Positions 43,901-50,784 of a DNA stretch of 50,888 nucleotides are shown here, in pieces. Both the position numbers and the translations under genes were made by a program. This DNA is from Saprospiraceae bacterium (GTDB lineage: Bacteria; Bacteroidota; Bacteroidia; Chitinophagales; Saprospiraceae). Positions within the stretch are counted from its first letter, which is position 1. Every line of letters begins with the position of its first letter. Below the pieces are notes generated by a model, which had not been told where the DNA came from, did not search any database, and saw only the letters and a program-made list of their open reading frames with translations. The stretch lies in contig JAIYAV010000051.1 in NCBI GenBank assembly GCA_027488855.1, positions 1-50,888 of the forward strand, given 5' to 3'.

Positions 43901-44125
43901 CAGCGGCGAATGCGTCCTATTTTTCTAACATCTGCGGCAGCTGCCATCGGTGTTTTGCCCATGATTTTTGGAGGCTCTCCCTTGTGGGCTCCCATGGGTA
44001 GTATTTTGGCGATGGGCTTGATGTTCTCTATGCTCATGACCTTATTTGCGATTCCAATTTTATATGGCAAATTGATTAAGCCGACAACAGTTCTGAACCC
44101 CAATTCAACTTATGACTTGGCCTAA
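41000..44125 (+). CDS. RND-family inner-membrane efflux pump
   Basis: A 1041-residue AcrB/MexB-type transporter. The first membrane helix is at ~20-40, followed by a large periplasmic loop, helices 2-6 with GMVVDDAIVVVDNYIEKLD (the proton-relay aspartates of helix 4), a second periplasmic domain and helices 8-12, with FLGLTSLIGIVVRNGIILVDYAD near the end. Length and the PNIIIRQGIVVAIYPGATELEVE start fit the hydrophobic/amphiphilic efflux group. It exports drugs or lipophilic compounds by proton antiport. A strong hairpin terminator begins 4 bp past its stop. Confidence 0.95.
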   Translation: MEQHKPSTSGRFNLIAAAMQYRQITLSITAMLLLAGIWAIATMPRMEDPNIIIRQGIVVAIYPGATELEVEREIAEPLEEYLFGFKEVRKEKTFSTSQLGQVIVNVQLQDWVKDKDRFWATLQHGLNLFGRQNLPSGVIGPMVNSEFGETVALMLTVSAKGSNYVQLDDYLDVLEDHIKVLPKTSRIRRYGGQEAYYEVIVDNLKMRQYGIDALQVARIIQAENNVNYTGELKSQVFNTPIFSNSRYRDTSELLNQIVYSDPSNNVVRLRDVAQVRRGFEDEKSFIKVKGERAVMLSVEMQPGNNIVAFGKELEAKIEEARTELPTHVEVHVVNSQPKVVEDKLTEFGKEFIIAILSVIFVVILLLPFRMAAISAIASPISVIITFAVLNLLGYEIHQVTLAALIICLGMVVDDAIVVVDNYIEKLDHNMDRWEAAWKSASELFIPILSATATIIFSFLPLMFTLHGLPNEFVSHLPPTIAIALGCSLLVALFLTPYLCYLFIHKGLKKDTAADEQRKTVSVLDRIQRGFDQLVNLSFRFWPVTLTLALASVGMAGWLGSNIPPEFLPIAERDQFNIELYLREGSAVQETERAVDQIVALLEKDPRTRDVISFVGTSSPRFYATYAPEVPRTNYAQIFINTTSAHATEEMVEAYLERLDALVPNGKVRVRQLSFQEALAPLEIRITGERIKDLQRTAADVTRILEAAKGTNFIRNDYGDDYVAATLDINEDYCAQLGIDQNTLSQTLGASLNGLPISTVWEGKTPRKIVMRLQKEDRNSIGYLQNIYLTSRTGQKIALAQLAQFTPTWHTGSLVRRNGLRTLTVRSEAQKGIVAAWVLAEAKPMLDKLILPPGVSISFGGDDESTLENMPDLGKALGISALLIFLTLLFQFRNITKSLIVLFSFPLSLFGAMLGLYFSGNHAGFTTFLGLTSLIGIVVRNGIILVDYADALVRDYGYTPKAAAIASAQRRMRPIFLTSAAAAIGVLPMIFGGSPLWAPMGSILAMGLMFSMLMTLFAIPILYGKLIKPTTVLNPNSTYDLA

Positions 44126-44238
44126 AATTCCCGAAAAACTACATTGCGATGTAGTTTTTCGGGTTTAAATCCTTCTTGGCAAAGGAAAAATTCTTGCATC
44201 ATTGTATGGTTTTGTGCTTCGAAATCCGCTTCTTCGCC
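44121..44238. repeat. 118-bp duplicated block, copy A
   Basis: This block matches 49174-49291 over 118 bp without gaps; I count eight differences. It begins at the end of the RND gene and contains a hairpin followed by a stretch that is almost identical in both copies. On the minus strand both copies can be read as a peptide containing NHTMMQEFFLCQEGF, which I do not recognise and which may be the relic of a gene. In copy A the block is joined directly to a DJ-1 fragment at 44245. Confidence 0.85.
44130..44163. terminator. Terminator of the RND efflux operon
   Basis: CCCGAAAAACTACAT (44130-44144) and ATGTAGTTTTTCGGG (44149-44163) form a perfect 15-bp stem with a TGCG tetraloop, beginning 4 bp after the RND stop codon, with TTTAAAT after it. 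The matching hairpin in copy B (49185-49214) keeps the stem but has loop CACA. Confidence 0.8.
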
Positions 44239-44244
44239 GGGGAT

Positions 44245-44285
44245 AAGAAACGTGATCAAGGATGAAGTTTGCTTAAAACGCTTTA
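44245..44285 (+). pseudogene. Fragment of a DJ-1/PfpI gene
   Basis: These 41 bases equal 49574-49614, inside the DJ-1/PfpI gene at 49347, except for one base, and would encode RNVIKDEVCLKRF. Relative to the locus at 49174-49614, the ~280 bp between the duplicated block and this fragment have been deleted. An intact but different DJ-1/PfpI gene starts 50 bp further on. Confidence 0.85.
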
Positions 44286-44335
44286 GGTTAGCGGTAATTT
44301 TGGACGACACGAATAACAACCAATAACATCGAAAA

Positions 44336-45040
44336 ATGGACATAGTAATTTACATTTACAACGGATTGACAGCATTAGACGCAGTTGGACCTTATGAAGT
44401 TTTAAGCAGACTACCAAACGCAAACGTCAAATTTGTAGCCAAAGAAAAAGGAGTAATCGTTACTGACACCCATTTCTTAAAACTTGTTGCTGAAAATGAC
44501 ATTTCAGAGATTGATAAAGCGGATATTTTGGTTGTACCTGGTTCAGTAGTTGGATTTATCAGAGAAGCCAAAGACAAAGCACTTTTATCTTGGATAGCTA
44601 AAATTAATTTAACAAGTACTTGGACGACTTCTGTTTGTTCGGGTTCTATAATTTTAGCGGCAGCAGGTTTACTAAAAGACAAAAAAGCAACTTCACATTG
44701 GGGCGCAATTCATTTACTCAAAGAATATGGCTCAATCCCAACAAGTGAAAGGTATGTCCAAGAAGACAAAATAATAACTGCACAAGGGGTTTCTGCTGGC
44801 ATTGATATGAGTTTGTATTTAGCCAGTCAAATTGTAGGAATTGAAAAAGCAAAGGCGTATCAGTTATTTATTGAGTACGATCCAAAGCCACCATTTGATT
44901 CGGGAAATGTCACTCAAGCAGACGTAGCGACGGTCGAATTGGCAAAGAAAATTCTTGGGAAAGAAGCAAAAAAAGATTTAAGTCTTTGGGACATTGTAAA
45001 AAATGTGCAATCGCTTATAAAGCTAAAACGTGGAAAATAG
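44336..45040 (+). CDS. DJ-1/PfpI-family protein (isonitrile hydratase-like)
   Basis: A 234-residue DJ-1/PfpI protein. The nucleophile-elbow Cys101 lies in TTSVCSGSIILAAAGLL, the conserved acidic residue is Glu21 in VGPYEVL, and the partner segment is KKATSHWGAIHLL. The arrangement is closest to the isonitrile-hydratase-like / GATase1 group lacking an AraC DNA-binding domain. Members act as hydratases, glyoxalases or chaperones against reactive carbonyls. It is a stand-alone gene with a hairpin terminator after it. It is only distantly similar to the DJ-1 gene at 49347. Confidence 0.88.
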   Translation: MDIVIYIYNGLTALDAVGPYEVLSRLPNANVKFVAKEKGVIVTDTHFLKLVAENDISEIDKADILVVPGSVVGFIREAKDKALLSWIAKINLTSTWTTSVCSGSIILAAAGLLKDKKATSHWGAIHLLKEYGSIPTSERYVQEDKIITAQGVSAGIDMSLYLASQIVGIEKAKAYQLFIEYDPKPPFDSGNVTQADVATVELAKKILGKEAKKDLSLWDIVKNVQSLIKLKRGK

Positions 45041-45070
45041 AAATGGAAAACCTTTTTATATCAAGTCATT

Positions 45071-45133
45071 TACTACAATCGGGATGGGAAGGTGAAATTT
45101 CGGCGAATTTAACCTTCCGTCCCGATTGTAGTA
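45071..45133. terminator. Bidirectional terminator between convergent genes
   Basis: TACTACAATCGGGA on the left (45071-45084) pairs perfectly with TCCCGATTGTAGTA on the right (45120-45133), and after a one-base bulge GGAAGGT pairs with ACCTTCC. The stem of about 21 bp separates the DJ-1 gene (plus) from the outer-membrane-like gene (minus). Confidence 0.75.
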
Positions 45134-45145
45134 CAAAACGAGATA

Positions 45146-45766
45146 TCACTCTTTTTTCAAGTTAAACCTGGCGCCTAATTGAAGAAAATAGATGAATCCA
45201 CCTGCCGAGGCGTTGTACGTTGTTTTTCCCAATGATCTCGTTTCAGTTCCGCTTAGATTAAAACTCCAACCAAAACTTGCGTCAGCATACAGGTATTCTT
45301 TGAACGGAAATACCCTTAGGCCTAAACGAGGTACGACGTAGCTTTTTACAATCGTTTCAGTTGCGCCGCTCAGTTTGTCTTTCATCATAAACCATTCAGG
45401 CCCCCCTATTAACCCTCCATAGATTCCCTTGCGGTCTTTGCGCAAGTAGTAATTGGCAAACAACTCCACTGCATTGTTTCGCCGCACCTTTAAATGGTCG
45501 GTATTTTCAAAGAAGTTTTGAGTAATATAATCTGGAGGCGCCACACTAAAACCAATTACCCCCGCTTGCCAATGATTGAATTCAATACCAACACTGCCGC
45601 CGCCGCCGCTGGAAAGAAAAAGAAATGGATATGCGTCAATACTCCATTGCAAGGGAGCTGATTTGCCTTTACCCAATAGGAAGGCATCAAAAAAATTTGA
45701 TTTTTCTTGTGCGTAAGCCGTTGTAAAAATAAGCATACCCACTAAAACTAACATTCTTCTTTTCAT
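45146..45766 (-). CDS. Hypothetical secreted or outer-membrane protein
   Basis: A 206-residue protein with signal peptide (MLVLVGMLIFTTAYA-QE). Alternating patterns such as SIDAYPFLFLS, GVEFNHWQ-like segments, AVELFANYYLRKD and the C-terminal YFLQLGARFNLKKE suggest a small beta-barrel of the outer membrane. I do not recognise a named family. It ends next to a strong terminator and is the only gene between there and the Crp/Fnr gene, which is on the same strand 68 bp upstream. Confidence 0.6.
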   Translation of the reverse strand: MKRRMLVLVGMLIFTTAYAQEKSNFFDAFLLGKGKSAPLQWSIDAYPFLFLSSGGGGSVGIEFNHWQAGVIGFSVAPPDYITQNFFENTDHLKVRRNNAVELFANYYLRKDRKGIYGGLIGGPEWFMMKDKLSGATETIVKSYVVPRLGLRVFPFKEYLYADASFGWSFNLSGTETRSLGKTTYNASAGGFIYFLQLGARFNLKKE

Positions 45767-45834
45767 GTGCTATAGTTTTAAAATTGAATAGCACAAATAT
45801 CTATGTGGGCTAAGCTAAAAAACGTTGACTATTG

Positions 45835-46407
45835 TTAAGGTTTTTTCCTTGCTCGGATTCTACTGAAGCTTTCTGGGCTGATTCCGAGTAGATTGGCAAG
45901 GTATTTTTGGGGAATCGACTGAAATAATTCCGGTTCTTGTAGCAATAAATTATTCACCCTTTCCTCCGGTTTTTCAGAGGCTAAAGACATCGCTATATTG
46001 ATCGTTCTTTGAGCTACTTTCTCGGCCATTAATCTTCCTAATTTGGAAAAATTTGCGTTACTATCGTACAGATTAAATAGGTCTTTTTTCTGAACCACTA
46101 AAAGTTCGGCATTCTGCAAAACCTGAAAATTGTACTTCGAAGGTATGGATTGGGTAAAGCTGGCAAAATCAGTAATGAAAGAGCGAGGTAAAGTGATGTC
46201 ACAAGTTATTTCATTGCCATCTTTTAGGTGATAGTGCCGGATGATGCCTTTGTTCAAAAAAGCAATAAAATTGCAGGGTTTCCCTTCCTGAAGCAAAAAG
46301 TCTTTCCTTTTTATGCTGAGAAAATGAAAGTTAGACTTAAGCAACTCAACCTCTTCGGCATTTAAATCAACCAGTTGAGAGCAAAATTGAATTAAATCAT
46401 CGTGCAT
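45835..46407 (-). CDS. Crp/Fnr-family transcription regulator
   Basis: A 190-residue regulator with a cNMP-binding-type barrel (residues ~25-115; KRKDFLLQEGKPCNFIAFLNKGIIRHY), a connecting helix and a short C-terminal helix-turn-helix (IPQKYLANLLGISPESFSRIRARKK). There is no Fe-S cysteine set. Many such proteins in Bacteroidota regulate a neighbouring stress or membrane gene. The outer-membrane-like gene just downstream is the obvious candidate target or partner. Confidence 0.88.
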   Translation of the reverse strand: MHDDLIQFCSQLVDLNAEEVELLKSNFHFLSIKRKDFLLQEGKPCNFIAFLNKGIIRHYHLKDGNEITCDITLPRSFITDFASFTQSIPSKYNFQVLQNAELLVVQKKDLFNLYDSNANFSKLGRLMAEKVAQRTINIAMSLASEKPEERVNNLLLQEPELFQSIPQKYLANLLGISPESFSRIRARKKP

Positions 46408-46494
46408 TGGATGGCGCTTTTGGGTTTGACTTCATCTTTATTTTCATGTAAAAGTAATTCGCATTCCGATTGTAATCATACCATACTACTGAAT

Positions 46495-46863
46495 CTACTT
46501 TGAGATAATTTTTTTTCGATGATTAACACCCCATTCCCTTAGCGTAAGGATGACCTTATCCAGGGTTTTTCCATAAGCAGTCAATTCATACACTACCGAA
46601 ATGGGAGACGTATCATAGACCGTTCTAGTGAGGATACCGTGTTCTTCTAGGTGTTTGAGTTCTTTTGACAACACTTTTCCGGTTATGCCAGGAATGTTGC
46701 GTTGAATTTCTTTGAAGCGCATTTTACCCCCAAACCAAAGGGCAAGTAGAATAACAAACTTCCATCGGCCACTCAACAAATCCATGGTATCCATCAACGG
46801 CAATAGATGCTTGGTACATTCTGAATAGCCTGATGCATCTGGTAAATCCTCTTTTAAATTCAT
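46495..46863 (-). CDS. HxlR-family transcription regulator
   Basis: A 122-residue winged-helix HxlR protein: CTKHLLPLMDTMDLLSGRWKFVILLAL, MRFKEIQRNIPGITGKVLSKELKHLEEHG, then VVYELTAYGKTLDKVILTLREWG. The Cys at residue 16 sits before the first helix as in redox-responsive members. It diverges from the NmrA-like gene; GGTATCC-type sites between them suggest it represses that gene and itself. Confidence 0.88.
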   Translation of the reverse strand: MNLKEDLPDASGYSECTKHLLPLMDTMDLLSGRWKFVILLALWFGGKMRFKEIQRNIPGITGKVLSKELKHLEEHGILTRTVYDTSPISVVYELTAYGKTLDKVILTLREWGVNHRKKIISK

Positions 46864-46872
46864 ATTCTAAAG

Positions 46873-46944
46873 TTGGTATCCAAAGAGAAACCGGTATCCA
46901 ATGGGAAACCATTATCTTTTGGATACCAAAGCTAATTACCTTTG
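46873..46944 (+). promoter_or_regulatory. HxlR operator cluster and NmrA promoter
   Basis: Three related sites lie between the divergent HxlR and NmrA-like genes: TTGGTATCCAAAG (46873-46885), CCGGTATCCAATGG (46891-46904) and the inverted CTTTTGGATACCAAAG (46916-46931). The core TTTGG-TAT-CCAAA is palindromic. TACCTTTG at 46937-46944 is an exact -7 match for the NmrA-like gene, but no -33 at the best distance is seen. Confidence 0.65.
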
Positions 46945-46962
46945 TTGAACAAACAAAGAAGT

Positions 46963-47850
46963 ATGAGCAAAATAATTCTCTTTGGAGCCAGTGGTCAGCA
47001 AGGTTCTGCCATAGCTCAAAAATTGATCTCCGCAGGACATACCATCATTGCTCCGGTACGTTCCTCCAAAAGTGAGGAACAGCTAAATCAACAAGGGATT
47101 GAAACCAGGCGAACTGATTTTTCAATTCCCTCTTTAACCTCAATCATCCAAGATGGTGACAAAGTTGTACTCCAAGTACCTGTTGTTATCACCCCATCCG
47201 AGATGATTGTGTTTGCGGAAAATGCCCTTAAAGCGATTGCAAAGGCGGGGGCACTTCCCACAGTTTTTAACATCAGCAGTATTGTTCCCAATGAATTTAT
47301 CGGTTTGCCGGGGCCTGATGCAAGACTTACCTTGAAAAATTTAGCCCAGCAATTAGTGCCTGATGCTATTGTGCTAAGTTCAACACTTTATCTGGAGAAC
47401 TTTTCGCAAGCTTATCGGCAAGCCATTGAACAAGGCGGGGTAATTCCCCAAGCCATCCCCAATGACATACCGGTTGCTTATCTGTCCTTTGATGATCTTG
47501 CAAGTTACATTCTTGCAGCATTGGAAAAGGAAGAATTGAAAGGCCGGTTTATTCCAATTGGCGGAAGTGAAGCATTAACAGGGACACAACTTTCTGAAAA
47601 GCTGAGTACATTACTGGGTAAGCACATACATTACCAAGCTATTAGTCCCGAGGAATTGGCTGGTTTTCTAAGCCCGATGATTGGAGAGACTACGGCTTTG
47701 CAAGTTGCTGAGATGTACAGTTGGGAAAGTAGTTCTGGAAGCCATTTGCTCAGTCCAAATGTAGCCCAAGCAAAACATTTGCTTAACGTATCACTTCCTT
47801 CATTAGAAGAATGGGCAACAAAAGCCTTTCAAATTTCAATCAATCAATAA
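46963..47850 (+). CDS. NmrA-like NAD(P)-binding protein
   Basis: A 295-residue NmrA/atypical SDR protein read from MSKIILFGAS, just after the -7 element; an in-frame ATG seven codons earlier would overlap it. It has the Rossmann motif GASGQQGSAIAQKL and an early Arg (VRSSKSEEQL) typical of NADP use. It lacks a classical Tyr-x-x-x-Lys, as is normal for this group. Family members reduce quinones or serve as redox sensors (QOR2/YtfG type). It is followed after 12 bp by a DoxX-like gene. Confidence 0.85.
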   Translation: MSKIILFGASGQQGSAIAQKLISAGHTIIAPVRSSKSEEQLNQQGIETRRTDFSIPSLTSIIQDGDKVVLQVPVVITPSEMIVFAENALKAIAKAGALPTVFNISSIVPNEFIGLPGPDARLTLKNLAQQLVPDAIVLSSTLYLENFSQAYRQAIEQGGVIPQAIPNDIPVAYLSFDDLASYILAALEKEELKGRFIPIGGSEALTGTQLSEKLSTLLGKHIHYQAISPEELAGFLSPMIGETTALQVAEMYSWESSSGSHLLSPNVAQAKHLLNVSLPSLEEWATKAFQISINQ

Positions 47851-47862
47851 GCAAGAAACAAC

Positions 47863-48225
47863 ATGAAAAAAAATAAAATCATTTATTGGGTAGCCACTTC
47901 TTGTGTAATCCTTTTTATTGGACTGGGCAGTTTTGCAGATCTCTTTAAAATTGAACCCATCCAGGAGAGCTTTAAACATATTGGCTTTCCAGGGTATATC
48001 ATTCCTTTTTTTGGCATGGCTAAGTTATTCGGAACACTTGCCATCTTGATTCCTGCCTTAAAAAGATTTAAGGAAGCAGCTTATGCTGGTCTTATCTACT
48101 ACTTTGTAGGGGCTACTTATGCTCATTTAGCGGTTAATGATGGTGTGGATAAATATGGAATAACTGTATTTATTTTGTTAACCGTAATTGTATCGTACAT
48201 CTATTCAAACAAGTTAACCAATTAA
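47863..48225 (+). CDS. DoxX-like membrane protein
   Basis: A 120-residue integral membrane protein with four hydrophobic segments: IIYWVATSCVILFIGLGSF, GYIIPFFGMAKLFGTLAILI, AYAGLIYYFVGATYAHLAV and ITVFILLTVIVSYIYS. This is the DoxX-like (PF13564) layout, including FGMAKLFG. The family is linked to redox and thiol stress. It is co-transcribed with the NmrA-like gene, and the truncated gene at 48236 was probably the third member. Confidence 0.85.
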   Translation: MKKNKIIYWVATSCVILFIGLGSFADLFKIEPIQESFKHIGFPGYIIPFFGMAKLFGTLAILIPALKRFKEAAYAGLIYYFVGATYAHLAVNDGVDKYGITVFILLTVIVSYIYSNKLTN

Positions 48226-48235
48226 ATTACCTGAC

Positions 48236-48334
48236 ATGAAACGAAAACAGTTTCTCAAATTACTATCTTTTTTACCCGTAAGCGGAGCAGCGATCCTTGG
48301 AAGCCACTCTAATTCCGGAAATATTGTTGAATAA
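48236..48334 (+). pseudogene. Truncated 5' end, probably of a dioxygenase-like gene
   Basis: The frame starts 10 bp after doxX and reads MKRKQFLKLL then SFLPVSGAAILG, which looks like the leader of DOPA-dioxygenase-like LigB proteins that often follow NmrA and DoxX genes in Bacteroidota. After about 22 codons the sequence becomes the reverse complement of a TetR fragment and a stop follows at 48332. The body of the gene is missing. The family guess rests only on the leader and context. Confidence 0.55.
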
Positions 48335-48535
48335 AAACCGAGCCGAGGACCTAGCTGTTTGATTTGTTGAAAAAACACCTGCGTCCTCGGTTGTGGCGAT
48401 TTTAAAAATATCTTTTATGGTTTCTTCTACATTTTTTGATTTATCAATAGAATCAATCATCTTTCCAGACATATTTTGACGATAGCATTGTAGTGCTTTA
48501 ATAAAAATGAAACGAACAGCATTTGATTTTCTTTA
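48296..48535 (-). pseudogene. Remnant of a TetR regulator gene
   Basis: On the minus strand the fragment reads FIKALQCYRQNMSGKMIDSI, DKSKNVEETIKDIF and RFLFNNISGIRVASK, matching the C-terminal half of the TetR protein at 36292 (ALLQYRKQFAGAMIEMIDKS and RFIFNTISGLRVASK). The helix-turn-helix is absent, about 45-50 residues in the middle are deleted, and the 3' end breaks at ~48296 into the truncated dioxygenase-like gene. Confidence 0.85.
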
Positions 48536-48586
48536 TTTTTTGTAAAGCAAAGTTCAAGTCCATAAATATGATATTTTTTAAATAAG

Positions 48587-49042
48587 CTACAGGTTTGGTT
48601 GCTTAACACCATTCAAATATCTTTTCCTTGAAATGGTCTCTGATTTCACAACTCTACCTAATTCCTTCATTCCTAACCCATTTATTTTGATCACTTGGTG
48701 TTTGGCTCTAATTGCCTCGAATTCTGTCGCAATAGCATCATAGCCTTTCGTGGTAAGGTATTCTACAGCTACAATGAAGTCCCAGTCCTTATTTTCAGGG
48801 TCTTTGTTTTCATAGAGCTCGTATTGTCCAAGTAATCCCTGTTTAACAGCTATACTATCCATTACAAACCAATTTTTCTCAATATAGACTTCCAAATTTG
48901 CTTTTTGATTTTCCATTGCTTTTAAGTAAGTGAATGTCCAAACGTGACTTGAATTATTTTTAGGGATAGTTTTGGTTGATATACAAGACTGAAAGAAAAC
49001 TGTCAATAAAGTTACTTGAATGAATAGATGTTTATTTTTCAT
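48587..49042 (-). CDS. Hypothetical lipoprotein
   Basis: A 151-residue lipoprotein read from MKNKHLFIQV (an in-frame ATG two codons earlier is equally possible), with leader LLTVFFQSC, the lipidated Cys at residue 20. The body is rich in charged residues (AMENQKANLEVYIEKNWF, LLGQYELYENKDPENKDWDF) and looks like an alpha/beta domain, but I do not recognise a family. The C-terminal KRYLNGVKQPNL is polar. It stands alone. Confidence 0.7.
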   Translation of the reverse strand: MKNKHLFIQVTLLTVFFQSCISTKTIPKNNSSHVWTFTYLKAMENQKANLEVYIEKNWFVMDSIAVKQGLLGQYELYENKDPENKDWDFIVAVEYLTTKGYDAIATEFEAIRAKHQVIKINGLGMKELGRVVKSETISRKRYLNGVKQPNL

Positions 49043-49060
49043 AGACATTGGTTTTATGTC

Positions 49061-49095
49061 CAAAAATAATCAGCATCTAATGCTTATGAAACAAA
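49061..49095 (-). promoter_or_regulatory. Possible promoter of the hypothetical lipoprotein
   Basis: On the minus strand TATTTTTG (49068-49061) matches TAnnTTTG and TTTG (49095-49092) lies 23 bp upstream, slightly longer than usual. The leader would be short. Confidence 0.4.
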
Positions 49096-49173
49096 ATTTA
49101 CAGGGATGCATAAAAAGGGTGATGAGTGCACAAAACCTCATGCAGGGAGGTATACAATCTACCTACCTCTTCG

Positions 49174-49291
49174 CCTAAAATCCCCGAAAAACTACATCAC
49201 AATGTAGTTTTTCGCGACTAAATCCTTCTTGGCAAAGGAAAAATTCTTGCATCATTGTATGGTTTTGTGCTTTGAAATCCGCTTCTTCGCC
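49174..49291. repeat. 118-bp duplicated block, copy B
   Basis: This is the partner of 44121-44238. It includes the hairpin CGAAAAACTACAT, CACA loop, ATGTAGTTTTTCG (49185-49214) and the shared minus-strand reading NHTMMQEFFLCQEGF. In copy B the block is followed by unrelated sequence and the intact DJ-1 gene at 49347, so B is likely the ancestral arrangement and A the deleted one. Confidence 0.85.
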
Positions 49292-49346
49292 AAGCGCCAA
49301 ACCCTTGTGTGTAACCCAATGACAACGACAAAACAGATCATTAACG

Positions 49347-49925
49347 ATGAAAAAAGCCGTAATAGTAGCATTTGACAAGTTCACGGACATCGATATATTT
49401 TTAGCTTGGGACTTGCTTAACCGAGTTAAATTTCGTGACAAAGCATTTCAAGTAAAGATTGTGGGGACAAACGCAACCCATGAATCCGTGTGTGGACTTG
49501 ACCTAAAAACGCATGGACTGATTGAAGAATGCAATGATGCGGACTTGGTATTTTTTGGTAGTGGACCAGGAACAAGAAACGTGATCAAGGATGAAGTTTA
49601 CTTAAAACGCTTTAACCTTGATCCAAGCCGACAAATTATTTGTTCAATGTGTTCAGGAGCTTTAATAATTGCGGCCCTTGGACATCTAAATGGGCTTTCA
49701 GCAACAACGTATCCGACTGCATTCGAAGCGTTGAAAAATTATGGGGTTGAGGTTCTTGAAGACAAACATCTGGTAACGCACGGAAACATTGGGACAGCCG
49801 CAGGTTGCTTGGCCGCAGTTGACTTAGTGGGTTGGGCAATTGAAAAACTTTACGATAACGAAGTTAGAGAAGACGTCATTGCATCTGTTTTACCCATTGG
49901 ACAAGGACAGGTATGTATTTATTAA
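49347..49925 (+). CDS. DJ-1/PfpI-family protein
   Basis: A 192-residue DJ-1/PfpI protein. The elbow Cys102 is in ICSMCSGALIIAALGHL, and the acidic position that is Glu in most DJ-1 proteins is Asp22 (FLAWDLLNR). GPGTRNVIKDE and HLVTHGNIGTAAGC are other family landmarks. A role in glyoxal or reactive-carbonyl handling is possible but unproven. A fragment of a near-identical gene lies at 44245-44285. The gene is stand-alone and A-rich in codon use. Confidence 0.85.
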   Translation: MKKAVIVAFDKFTDIDIFLAWDLLNRVKFRDKAFQVKIVGTNATHESVCGLDLKTHGLIEECNDADLVFFGSGPGTRNVIKDEVYLKRFNLDPSRQIICSMCSGALIIAALGHLNGLSATTYPTAFEALKNYGVEVLEDKHLVTHGNIGTAAGCLAAVDLVGWAIEKLYDNEVREDVIASVLPIGQGQVCIY

Positions 49926-50004
49926 CAGGCCGAACGAAAGCAACGCATAATAGCCAAGCCTTCGTTACAAAAGGAGATCTCAAAATAAATGAAATTAACA
50001 AGCT

Positions 50005-50784
50005 ATGGACAAACATTTATTAAGCGTTGCTACAGATGCTTTAAAAAAGGCAGCGTTAAATGAAGAAGCAAAGAACTATATTCTTCAAAACGAAAAACTT
50101 TTTAAGACACTTAAAAAAGCTGCTAATCGGTACATAGCTGGTGAAACGTTGAATGAAGCAATTCTTGCCGTAAAACAGCTAAATAGCAAAGGTTATAAAG
50201 TTACGACTGACTTTATGGGAGAAAGTATTCGGAATGAAAAAGACGCAGACGAAGCGAAAAATGAATTTATAGCATTTGCTAAAGCCATAAAACGAGAAAG
50301 TATTAATTCTTCCATTTCGTTAGACTTATCTCATATTGGGTTACTTGTTTCTAATGACTTAACTAAGCAAAATCTACATTTAATCTGTGAAGAAGCAGCT
50401 AAATCAAATCAGGAAGTTATAATAAGTATGGAAGGTACTGACAGGACAGACCAAATACTTGACATTTACAAAGAATCTTTGAAGATACATAGTAATTTGG
50501 GCATCACAATTCAAGCATATCTTTACAGAACAAGTGATGACTTTCAAGAAATCGTTCGACTGTCAGGGAGCATTCGGTTGGTAAAAGGTGCTTACGACAC
50601 ACCTAAAAATCTTTCTTTGCCAAGAGGAATTAAGCTTGACGAAATTTATTTAAATTATACAGAACAACTTTTAGCCAGAAATCATAATTGTGCAATTGCC
50701 TCACACGATGAAGCAATACACAAAGAGACGATAAAGCTCATTGACAAATTCAAACCTACAAATTATGTCTTAGAGTATGTTTAA
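50005..50784 (+). pseudogene. Proline dehydrogenase-like gene truncated by an insertion sequence
   Basis: The 259 codons follow the FAD-dependent proline dehydrogenase pattern: VTTDFMGESI, ISLDLSHIGLLV, VIISMEGTDRTDQI, TIQAYLYRTSDDF, IRLVKGAYDTP and AIASHDEAIHKETIKLI. The family continues for roughly 45-60 residues, including the conserved C-terminal substrate-binding helix (YxxRRxxE). Here it ends as VLEYV-stop at the terminus of an insertion sequence, so the last codons are supplied by IS DNA. The enzyme, which would oxidise proline to pyrroline-5-carboxylate, is probably inactive. Confidence 0.8.
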
